Positions 48,401 to 57,040 of a stretch of 64,000 bases of DNA are shown here, in pieces (positions within the stretch are counted from its first letter, which is position 1; the number at the start of each line of letters is the position of its first letter). The stretch covers positions 496,001 to 560,000 of the forward strand of contig JAGYIQ010000001.1 of the NCBI GenBank assembly GCA_018402565.1, read 5' to 3'. Source of the DNA: Pirellulaceae bacterium. Its GTDB lineage: Bacteria; Planctomycetota; Planctomycetia; Pirellulales; Pirellulaceae. The notes beneath the pieces are model-generated. The model saw nothing but the letters and a program-made list of their open reading frames with translations, searched no databases and was not told the origin of the DNA. A program made the position numbers and the translations under genes.

Positions 48401-48768
48401 AAGAGTGGGTACTGAACATTGACGTTGCCCCGACGGTGCTACGTGCAGCGGGACTGGAGCCAACGGCCGACGTCGAGGGACGCGATATGAGCCCGTTGTA
48501 CCTAGCCAGTCAAGCTCCGGAGTGGCGTCAATCGTTCGTCTACGAACACCCGACCATTACATCGCGGGAGCGCATCCCCAGTTCTCAGGCCATCATTCGC
48601 CCCGACTCGAAGTACGTATGGTGGCCAGAATGGCAGTACGAGCAGTGGTTTGACCTCCGCTCCGACCCAGACGAAGTCATCAACTTGGCCGAATTACCCG
48701 AGCACGCAGACAGTCTGCCAGCGTTCCGCGCCGAGCTGCAACGCTGGCTCGAGCGTCTCCCCCCCTAG
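45469..48768 (+). CDS. Exported double sulfatase (two S1 sulfatase domains)
   Basis: 1099 residues. After a signal peptide (~20-42) comes sulfatase domain 1 (~52-430), metal site [13 protein letters not shown] and formylglycine motif CAPAR with Cys101 in [14 protein letters not shown]. Residues ~490-600 look like HEAT repeats. Domain 2 (~671-1099) restarts with [14 protein letters not shown] and has Cys719 in [15 protein letters not shown], i.e. CMTSR, with Thr at the position usually Pro or Ala; later it keeps [20 protein letters not shown]. Two active sites on one chain suggest consecutive removal of sulfate esters from a polysaccharide. The start at 45469 has GGAGG six bases upstream. A maturation enzyme (FGE) is not in the window. 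Confidence 0.9.
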   Translation: [1099 protein letters not shown]

Positions 48769-48853
48769 TTCGCCTCGCCGGGGACGTGTGGCAAACAAAA
48801 GTCAACATAAAGAGTTTACGAGCGGCCCGGTCTCGGGCCAACCGTATTCCTCC

Positions 48854-48960
48854 CCTAGTGCTTTGTCACAATTTAATTTTGGGATCGGTGTGGCAAAGGG
48901 GTCAGGCGTCAATTTCAGATGCTCGTCATTGGGTCAATTTCCGTTGCTCGTTGACAGGCC
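48854..48960. repeat. Family D repeat after the sulfatase gene
   Basis: Starts ctagtgctttgtcacaattt and includes tgtggcaaaggggtcaggcg and tcaattt, the same block order as at 17353-17411. It continues with two similar halves (gtcaatttcagatgctcg and gtcaatttccgttgctcg). Confidence 0.6.
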
Positions 48961-48977
48961 CGTAACCGGAGGCACTG

Positions 48978-50957
48978 TCAAACTTTCTTCAACCGGATTG
49001 AAAGTCTAAAAGAAAACAATAACGCACAGACCAGGACCACGGTCAGGCCACCCCAGGGCGTGTTGCCGATCTGCCACCACAGCGGACGCCACTCCATCGG
49101 GCGTCGCGGAACGTGGGCCAACAGCAAGGCAGGCACCCGCTTTTCTGCTCGCTGCAGGATCCGGCCGTCCGCAGCGATCTCGGCCGAGATCCCCGTGTTG
49201 CAGACCACCAAATGCAACGATCGATTCTCGACCGCGCGAAACACGTTGCTGGCCAAGTGCAAGTCCAAGGCGTTCGAACCCCAGAACCACCCGTCGTTGC
49301 TGATGTTCAACAAAGCATCCCAGGCCAACGGTTCACGCGAATCGGCCGCGTCGGCATTCGCAGCGTCATTTGCCACACCACTTGCCACAGCATTTGCGGC
49401 GTTCAACTGCCGCAAATCACCGCGGATCAATCGCCCGATGACACTCTCGTAACAGATGCTGGGGACCAAGCCACGTCCTGCAACCTGCAACACCCGAGGA
49501 CGATCGCCCGGCGTCAAGCCACGCGGCATGGGTGCCAATTCGTACAGTGCCGGAAACCATTCGCCCAACGGCAAGTACTCGCCGAATGGCACCAAGTGCC
49601 GCTTGAAATACCGTGTCTGCACCGCGCCGTCGGCTGCAAACAGGACCGCCGCGTTGTAGTCGCGATCTGCCACTGGGTCGAAACTGGACAGCCCCGCAAT
49701 CAAGGGCACACCCGCGGCGTACGGGTAAACCGGGGCCGGGCCCGTGCCCGTGGTCTCCCGCACGGCCAGCGGCAATTGCCGTTGAGCCAGCACCAACGAC
49801 TCGAGTGGCCACCGGCGGCGGCGTGTCTCCTCGTCCACGCCACCACGCACAGCATCGGCGGCGGCCTCCTGGTCCAATCGAGCCTGATAAGCGGTGGATT
49901 CAAAGGGCAAGACGTCGACCGCCGGGAACATCGACTCGGCCCACACGACCGCCGCAGCGTCTTGTTGGCGAGCACGGGCGGTCAAGGCTTGGTGCGTGGC
50001 GTAATTTTCCCGTTGCTGTTCCCCTGCCTGTTCGGCCGATAAGCCGAATTGGACATCCTGAGCCCCCTGGACCAAAGCCACGACCGGATCCTGGGCCGTG
50101 GGTGCCGGCGAAACGAATTGCTCCATTCGCCAGAAACCGTAGCCGACCAGCGTACCGCCGCCCAACACCAGGCAGGCGAGCGGCGCCCAGCGGTCGGCCA
50201 GAGACCGCCTCGGTGCTTCCGCTCCAGTCGCCGCCGTTGCGGCAACGGCACTTGCTGACTCCCGCTCCGTGAGCGCGCCCCAGCCACGTCGCCCGCGCGG
50301 CAGGAGTACGGCGCCCAGCCCACAACCCGTCAAGGCGACCAGAAAGGTGACGGTCAGCTCCCCGGCGATATCGGCCGTTTGAATCCAGAACGGCTGCAAG
50401 TACAAAGCATGGCCCAACAGCCCAATGGGGAAACCCGTGAACAGCACACTCCGCAGCCACTCGAGGCTGGTCCAAACCAGCGGCACTGTCAACACGGGGT
50501 GCCAACCCAATCGCTGGATCAGCCGGCGAGAAACCGCCACCAAGAGGACGTTAAATATCGCGAAATACCCCGCCATGATTGGCCAGCCGATCCAACCCGC
50601 CCAATGCGGCAGCCGAATGAAGTGGAACGTCACCATCCATTGCAGCAAACCCCACCAAAAGACCGCTCGCAAATTCGGCCGCCCGAACTGCGAGTCAGCG
50701 GCGAGCAGAAATCCGAACGGCACCAAAAACGCGAGCGGTCCCAGTCCCAACGGTGGCAAGGCGGCGGCATAAAGCGCCGAAGCCACTGCCGCCACGCTCC
50801 AGCCCGGTAGAGGGGTACGGCCGGGTAGGGGACTACGGCCGGGCCGTTGCGCTTCGCGGCGATTGCTCCCGCCGCCACGATCCGACTCACGATCCGACCG
50901 AGCCTCAAAGCCCAAGATGTAAAGGAGTCGGCTGAGGACGAAGGCGGGAGCGATCAC
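48978..50957 (-). CDS. lnt: Apolipoprotein N-acyltransferase
   Basis: A 659-residue inner-membrane enzyme that adds the third acyl chain to lipoproteins. After a poorly conserved N-terminal ~55 residues come about six membrane helices, then a nitrilase-like periplasmic domain with the catalytic set Glu in VVWAESMFP, Lys in RYFKRHLVPFGEYLPLG and Cys in VPSICYESVIG, and a final helix. It is about 150 residues longer than E. coli Lnt because of inserts at ~245-275 and an Ala/Asn-rich stretch after the catalytic Cys (NAANAVASGVANDAANADAA). The start is GTG at 50957, 11 bp after prs; the true start may be further in. Confidence 0.93.
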   Translation of the reverse strand: MIAPAFVLSRLLYILGFEARSDRESDRGGGSNRREAQRPGRSPLPGRTPLPGWSVAAVASALYAAALPPLGLGPLAFLVPFGFLLAADSQFGRPNLRAVFWWGLLQWMVTFHFIRLPHWAGWIGWPIMAGYFAIFNVLLVAVSRRLIQRLGWHPVLTVPLVWTSLEWLRSVLFTGFPIGLLGHALYLQPFWIQTADIAGELTVTFLVALTGCGLGAVLLPRGRRGWGALTERESASAVAATAATGAEAPRRSLADRWAPLACLVLGGGTLVGYGFWRMEQFVSPAPTAQDPVVALVQGAQDVQFGLSAEQAGEQQRENYATHQALTARARQQDAAAVVWAESMFPAVDVLPFESTAYQARLDQEAAADAVRGGVDEETRRRRWPLESLVLAQRQLPLAVRETTGTGPAPVYPYAAGVPLIAGLSSFDPVADRDYNAAVLFAADGAVQTRYFKRHLVPFGEYLPLGEWFPALYELAPMPRGLTPGDRPRVLQVAGRGLVPSICYESVIGRLIRGDLRQLNAANAVASGVANDAANADAADSREPLAWDALLNISNDGWFWGSNALDLHLASNVFRAVENRSLHLVVCNTGISAEIAADGRILQRAEKRVPALLLAHVPRRPMEWRPLWWQIGNTPWGGLTVVLVCALLFSFRLSIRLKKV

Positions 50958-50968
50958 AGCCGGTGGTC

Positions 50969-51919
50969 CTAAACTTTGGCCTGGAACATCGCGCTGATAG
51001 AACGATGTTGGTGAATGCGGCGGATGGCCTCTCCCAGCAACTCGGCCACGGAGAGCACGACCAACCCGTTGATTTTGTCGGGGTCCCGGACTGGGACGGT
51101 ATCAGTAATCACCACGCTATCGATGCCAGCGTCGTTGAGGCGTTGGACGGCGTTCCCAGCAAACAGGCCGTGGGTGGCCGCCACATGTACCTCGCGCGCG
51201 CCTCGGCTCTTGACCAACCGGACGGCACCAGCAATGGAGCCGGCCGTCGAGATCATGTCATCGAACATCAGACAGGTCTTGCCTTCGACCGGGGCACCGA
51301 TCAAATTTTCTTGCTTGGTTTCCAAAGCGCTGGTACGACGCTTGTCGATGATCGCAATCGAGCCACCCAAACGCTTGGCGTGACCGACGGCTCGTTTGAT
51401 GCTACCTTCGTCGGGCGAGACAATCACCAGATCCTCGTTTGGAATGGCCATGTCGCGGAAGTACTCGTTGAGAACATTGGCCGCGTAGAGGTGGTCGACC
51501 GGCACGTCGAAAAAGCCTTGAATCTGGGCCGCGTGTAGATCCATGGCCAAGACGCGATCAGCTCCAGCTCGAGTCACCAGGTTGGCGACCAACTTGGCCG
51601 TGATGGGGACGCGACCTTCGTCTTTGCGATCTTGTCTAGCGTACCCAAAATACGGAATGACTGCCGTGATCTGCTTGGCACTGGCCCGCTTGCAAGTATC
51701 GATCATGATCAGCAGCTCCATCAACGTATCGTTGACGGGCGGACAGGTCGGCTGGATCAGGAAGACATCGCGACCGCGAACGTCCTCGATCTTGCAGTGA
51801 AATTCGCCGTCGGGGAAAGTCGACAGGGTGCAATCTCCGACCATGATATTCAGCGACTGGCAGATGTCATGAGCCAGCTGAGGGTTGGCGCGGCCGGAGA
51901 AAATTTTCAACTCTTCCAT
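50969..51919 (-). CDS. prs: Ribose-phosphate pyrophosphokinase
   Basis: A 316-residue cytosolic enzyme that makes PRPP from ribose 5-P and ATP. All family marks are present: FSGRANPQLAHDICQSL, FPDGEFHCKI, the ATP loop YFGYARQDRK, DLHAAQIQGFFDVPVDHL, the flexible catalytic region KRRTSALE and the PRPP loop LMFDDMISTAGSI. The length is standard. It is the middle gene of glmU(N)-prs-lnt on the minus strand, 12 bp after glmU and 11 bp before lnt; glmU-prs linkage is common in bacteria. The ribosome site before 51919 is weak. Confidence 0.98.
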   Translation of the reverse strand: MEELKIFSGRANPQLAHDICQSLNIMVGDCTLSTFPDGEFHCKIEDVRGRDVFLIQPTCPPVNDTLMELLIMIDTCKRASAKQITAVIPYFGYARQDRKDEGRVPITAKLVANLVTRAGADRVLAMDLHAAQIQGFFDVPVDHLYAANVLNEYFRDMAIPNEDLVIVSPDEGSIKRAVGHAKRLGGSIAIIDKRRTSALETKQENLIGAPVEGKTCLMFDDMISTAGSIAGAVRLVKSRGAREVHVAATHGLFAGNAVQRLNDAGIDSVVITDTVPVRDPDKINGLVVLSVAELLGEAIRRIHQHRSISAMFQAKV

Positions 51920-51931
51920 GTGGCTTCGGAC

Positions 51932-52798
51932 CTAGCGGTTGGCGTTCTGCATGGCGACTTCAACAGCCGCCAATTGTTCCATCGTATTGATACTGAGGGC
52001 TTCGATCGGCTGCAAGACAGGAAGTGCGTCGACCCGCAGTCCCTGGTCCAGCAGCTTGGCCGGATAATCCGTCAAATAGTACTCGCCCTGCTGGTTGCGA
52101 TTGTCGATGGAATCGAGCACCCCCAACAATGCGGGGGCATCGAACACGTAGGTGCTCATGTTGACCTCCGTGATTTTCCGCTGTTGTTCGGTGGCGTCTT
52201 TCTCCTCGACGATCCCCGTGAAGCGGCCGTCGGGGTCGCGGACGATCCGCCCCAAACCCGTCGGGTCGGGACTGTGGAGGGTCCCCAGCAGGCAGGCCAT
52301 GGATTGCTGCCGGGTGGTCTCCAGCAACTTGTTGATCGAGGCGGCCTGCAGCATGGGCGAGTCCCCGGCCACAATAACGACCGGTCCTTGATGGGGCTCC
52401 AAGGTCGAGCGGCAGCACATGACCGCGTGGCCGGTCCCCAATTGCTGGGTTTGTTCGGCAAAGTCCAAGTCCGGATAAGCTGCCAAAGCCTCGCGGACCA
52501 GCTCTTGGCGGTAGCCGACGACCACGGTGATGCGGCCAACACCAGCTTCCCGCAGGCTATCAAGGACATAGGTGATGATGGGGCGCCCAAGTGCCGGGAC
52601 CAGCACCTTGGGCAGATCCGTCTGCATCCGCGTTCCCTTGCCGGCGGCCAAAACGATGGCCATGGCCGGCGCTGTTCCGTTGCCCGCCTGGGACCCCTCG
52701 CCGATGCCCTGGGGGGCGGCGGAAACCGAGCCATTTGGGGTGGAGGGACGGGGGGCCGACGCAGGGTTCGTCGCGTCTGGGGAGGGGTTGGTCGTCAT
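51932..52798 (-). CDS. glmU: GlmU-like uridylyltransferase domain (N-acetylglucosamine-1-P)
   Basis: A 288-residue protein equal to the N-terminal pyrophosphorylase half of GlmU, which makes UDP-GlcNAc from GlcNAc-1-P and UTP. The nucleotide loop is VLAAGKGTRMQTDLPKVLVP (residues ~49-68); QLGTGHAVMC and GEYYLTD are also typical. The left-handed beta-helix acetyltransferase half of bifunctional GlmU is absent, so acetylation of GlcN-1-P needs another protein. The first ~45 residues are Pro/Ser/Ala rich and disordered-looking. It is the first gene of glmU-prs-lnt, and glmS lies 4 kb away. Confidence 0.88.
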   Translation of the reverse strand: MTTNPSPDATNPASAPRPSTPNGSVSAAPQGIGEGSQAGNGTAPAMAIVLAAGKGTRMQTDLPKVLVPALGRPIITYVLDSLREAGVGRITVVVGYRQELVREALAAYPDLDFAEQTQQLGTGHAVMCCRSTLEPHQGPVVIVAGDSPMLQAASINKLLETTRQQSMACLLGTLHSPDPTGLGRIVRDPDGRFTGIVEEKDATEQQRKITEVNMSTYVFDAPALLGVLDSIDNRNQQGEYYLTDYPAKLLDQGLRVDALPVLQPIEALSINTMEQLAAVEVAMQNANR

Positions 52799-53115
52799 AA
52801 GCCCGAGTCGAATCCAACGGAGAAATGAGGGACGGTCGGCACGGAGTGAACCGTCAAAAGTGGTCCAACCGGCCCAGGTCGCTGCCTGACTCGAACGATT
52901 TTGTTACAAACCGCCGACTTTCGATAGCCCCCCTGCCGAAACTCGCTTTACAAAGCGGCCGCCATAGTCGATAATCAGCGGCTACAGCAGAAGCAAGCAA
53001 CGCGGCGCGGCCTTGGCGAATTTATTGCCTAGGACGTGCCTTTTTTGTTTTTGTCACTCTTGACCCGATCGACTTGTCCGCACCGAATTGACCCCACAGA
53101 CCAGGGAGCTTGGCC
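52799..53115. other. Divergent intergenic region, glmU / greA
   Basis: 317 bp with no supported gene. It should hold the promoters of both flanking units, but no convincing -35/-10 pair was found. A T-rich stretch (ccttttttgtttttgtcac, 53039-53057) precedes TTGACC. No repeat family member was recognised. Confidence 0.5.
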
Positions 53116-53598
53116 ATGCCCGAATACACCCCGATGACCCAGGAAGCCTACGACAAGAAGAAGGCGGAAGTGGATTACTTGGAGAACGTGGAGTTGCCGC
53201 GGATTGTTGTCGCTTTGGCGGCGGCGCGGGAAGAGGGCGACTTGAAAGAGAACGCCGAGTACCACGGTCAAAAAGAAGCCCAGGGCATGTTGATGGCGCG
53301 CATCAACCTGATGAAAAGCCAATTGGCGCTGGCTAAGATTGTCGACCCGTCGCAAGTGAAAACGGACGAGGTCGGATTCGGTGCCGTGGTGACAGTCTAC
53401 GACGAGGACCTGGAAGAGGAAGAGGTCATTACGCTCGTGGGGGCCGGCGATGAGGACTACGACAAGGGCAAGTACCTGATCAGCAGCCCCATCGGCAAGG
53501 GCCTGGTGGGCAAAAAGGTCGGAGACACCGTCGAGGTCAAAGTCCCGAAGGGCTCGATCAACTTCAAAATTCTCAAGATCGAGTACCCTGGGTATTGA
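53116..53598 (+). CDS. greA: Transcription elongation factor GreA
   Basis: 160 residues, the standard GreA size. The N-terminal coiled coil carries the catalytic tip: [23 protein letters not shown], with the acidic DLKENAEY residues that enter the RNA polymerase secondary channel to trigger cleavage of backtracked RNA. The C-terminal FKBP-like half reads [24 protein letters not shown] and [23 protein letters not shown]. The ATG at 53116 has GGGAG upstream; a TTG two codons earlier is unlikely. thiC follows after 189 bp. A DksA/TraR-type protein, which also targets this channel, is encoded at 11162. Confidence 0.97.
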   Translation: MPEYTPMTQEAYDKKKAEVDYLENVELPRIVVALAAAREEGDLKENAEYHGQKEAQGMLMARINLMKSQLALAKIVDPSQVKTDEVGFGAVVTVYDEDLEEEEVITLVGAGDEDYDKGKYLISSPIGKGLVGKKVGDTVEVKVPKGSINFKILKIEYPGY

Positions 53599-53744
53599 CC
53601 CCGAGTTTCGGGTATACTCCGCTGTGATGGTTTGGGCTCGAGGGCGGTCCAGCCTACAGCCCAACGCGTCACCGCTCGTGGCATGCGTGGTTGCACTGGC
53701 AGTGCACCGTCATGCCCGCGGACCCGTGATTCTACTCGCCTCCG

Positions 53745-53767
53745 ATCGTTGACCATGGAGCAACGAT
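53745..53767 (+). promoter_or_regulatory. Hairpin in the thiC leader
   Basis: atcgttg and caacgat (7-bp stem, 9-base loop) lie just before the AAGGA ribosome site of thiC. A second small hairpin (tgcact-ggc-agtgca) is at about 53692-53706. The conserved blocks of a TPP riboswitch were not found, so any control here would be of another kind. Confidence 0.35.
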
Positions 53768-53775
53768 TCAGATAA

Positions 53776-55116
<1,341 letters not shown>

Positions 55117-55134
55117 GTGCTCACCACCCACTCC

Positions 55135-55201
55135 GTTTGGCCACCGACCTCGGTGGCCAAACAATTCGTACCAGCGACTTAGCCCCGTTCACCACGGGGC
55201 T
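55135..55201. terminator. Two strong hairpins between convergent thiC and htrA
   Basis: A 12-bp perfect stem with a 4-base loop (gtttggccaccg / cggtggccaaac, 55135-55162), and an 8-bp stem (agccccgt / acggggct, 55181-55201). Neither has a long T-run, but their place between two gene ends suits bidirectional termination. A partial repeat of ttcaccacggggctat follows. Confidence 0.6.
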
Positions 55202-55214
55202 ATTCACCACGGGG

Positions 55215-56924
55215 CTATTCGCTTAACGGCGAGCGTTTTCGTCCACCGACGGTGACATCGGCCGTTTGCAATTGGCCGTCTCGAAAGTACTCGACGATCG
55301 TTTCATCCCCGGGCGACGTGAGCGCGATGTAGCGAAACAACAGGATGTGATTGTCGACCGGTCGGCCGCCGATGCGAACCACGACATCGTCGGGTCGGAG
55401 GCCCGCTTGGTAGGCGGGAGTGAACTCGTCGACTGTCTCCAACCGAGCCCCGCGGATCTCGGGTAACTTCAGCCGAATGGCGTCGGAGTGGGTCACATCG
55501 AGCGGCAGCACACCCAAGAACCCCCGCTGGACGCGGCCGTGTTTGATCAGCTTCTCGACGATCTGTTTGGCCAGGGAACTGGGGACCGCAAAACTGATGC
55601 CCTGGAAAAAGTCGCCATAGATCGATGTGTTGATGCCAATCACTTGCCCCGAGGAATTCACCAGCGGACCGCCACTGTTGCCGGGGTTAACTGCTGCATC
55701 GGTTTGCAGCAGGTCCTGGTGCGGATTGGCTCCACCCGTGTTGTCGGCCGTGCGGCGATGCTTGCCGCTGATGATGCCGCGGGTGACCGTCTGATCCAAA
55801 CCGAAGGGGCTGCCCATGGCCCAGACCGGCGCGCCGAGCTCCAACGCGTCGCTGTCGCCCCACTCGGCGGGAATCAACTCACTGGCGGTGATCTTCAGTA
55901 CTGCCAGGTCCGTCTCGACGTCGCGGCCCACGATCTCCGCCGGGTACTCGCGACGATCAGCCAAGGTCACCACGATTTCGTCGGCGTTTTCAATCACATG
56001 GTTGTTGGTCACCACCAAACCATCTTCCGAGATCACGATTCCGGACCCTTGCCCGCGAGTGATAGGACGGTAGCGGTTACGCGATTTTGTGCCAGCCTGA
56101 ATGCTAACGACGCTGGGGCGGATCCGATGCACCACCAATTCGCTGGCCAAGGCACTGTCGCGCAAGGACACGTTGGAAAGCATGTCCGTTGCGGCTTCGT
56201 ACTGGGCCCGCATCTTGCCCCGCGTGGCGGCGTATTGGTAGGTCTCCACTAGGACCGGTCCCGCGGTGATGGCAGCCAAAAAAACCACGATCATCATGGC
56301 CAACCAGCCGAGGCTCTTCCAGACTTCTCCCGTCGAATTGGGGGGAGAGCCGGACCGTAAAGATCGGTCGGACAACCGCACCACTCCGGCGGCCACGTCG
56401 GACTGAGAATCCGCTGCCAGTGCCTCTGTGAAATTCCCCCCAGCGAAATCCCCCGACCGTCCCGCCGCCGACTCATGTGCAGCCTGAACGGCGTCCAACG
56501 ACAACTGAGCCGCCGCCAGATTGGCCTCCGACGCACGCTCGCGGAGCGACAACAGCGCCCGCGTCGAGTTGGGACGCAGATCGTAACTGACCCACCCCGT
56601 GTGGTCCGGCTCAGGCCCGCCCGTCATTGCTGGACCACCCGTCATTGCTGGGCCACCCGTCGAAGCTGGGCCGCTCGTCGCTGCTGGACCGCCCGTCACC
56701 ATGCCGGGTTCAGCGGCCTGTACTTCCACCTGACTACCGCCAGCCTGCTCATCGGGACCCGGGGCCACCAAATGCGTGGCAGGGGCCGGGGCAGGTAAAA
56801 CCGCCGGGGCAGGCAAATCCGCCGGGGCAGGCAAATCCGCCGGGGCAGATAAATCCGCCGGTTCGCCAATGGCTTGACCGTGAAGCGTGTGTGGGTCTTT
56901 GGGATCGCGATCCGCAGTATCCAT
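55215..56924 (-). CDS. Membrane-anchored HtrA/Deg-type serine protease with PDZ domain
   Basis: 569 residues. A long Pro/Ala/Gly-rich N-terminal region (~1-195), including repeats APADLP and GGPAMT encoded by tandem 18-bp DNA units, precedes one membrane helix (LGWLAMMIVVFLAAITAGPVL). The periplasmic part is an S1C protease with an intact triad: His in VTNNHVIENAD, Asp in VETDLAVLK and Ser in NPGNSGGPLVNS, followed by one PDZ domain (VQRGFLGVLPL to the end). It would degrade or refold damaged envelope proteins. I start at 56924, with GAGG eight bases upstream. Promoter sequence is visible upstream. Confidence 0.92.
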   Translation of the reverse strand: MDTADRDPKDPHTLHGQAIGEPADLSAPADLPAPADLPAPAVLPAPAPATHLVAPGPDEQAGGSQVEVQAAEPGMVTGGPAATSGPASTGGPAMTGGPAMTGGPEPDHTGWVSYDLRPNSTRALLSLRERASEANLAAAQLSLDAVQAAHESAAGRSGDFAGGNFTEALAADSQSDVAAGVVRLSDRSLRSGSPPNSTGEVWKSLGWLAMMIVVFLAAITAGPVLVETYQYAATRGKMRAQYEAATDMLSNVSLRDSALASELVVHRIRPSVVSIQAGTKSRNRYRPITRGQGSGIVISEDGLVVTNNHVIENADEIVVTLADRREYPAEIVGRDVETDLAVLKITASELIPAEWGDSDALELGAPVWAMGSPFGLDQTVTRGIISGKHRRTADNTGGANPHQDLLQTDAAVNPGNSGGPLVNSSGQVIGINTSIYGDFFQGISFAVPSSLAKQIVEKLIKHGRVQRGFLGVLPLDVTHSDAIRLKLPEIRGARLETVDEFTPAYQAGLRPDDVVVRIGGRPVDNHILLFRYIALTSPGDETIVEYFRDGQLQTADVTVGGRKRSPLSE

Positions 56925-56998
56925 AACTCGGGCCTCTCGACGGGACCGACCGTGGCAGCGAGTCAACAAGATGGCCGGCCGCTGGGTCTGGAAGTTCC

Positions 56999-57029
56999 AT
57001 TATACCAAAACCGCGATCCGGATGTCCAA
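56999..57029 (-). promoter_or_regulatory. Sigma-70-like promoter with extended -10 upstream of htrA
   Basis: On the minus strand TGGTATAAT is a perfect extended -10, preceded by TTGGAC after 19 bases. It lies 75 bp before the protease start. The spacer is slightly long, which an extended -10 tolerates. Confidence 0.55.
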
Positions 57030-57040
57030 TCAATTCGCAG

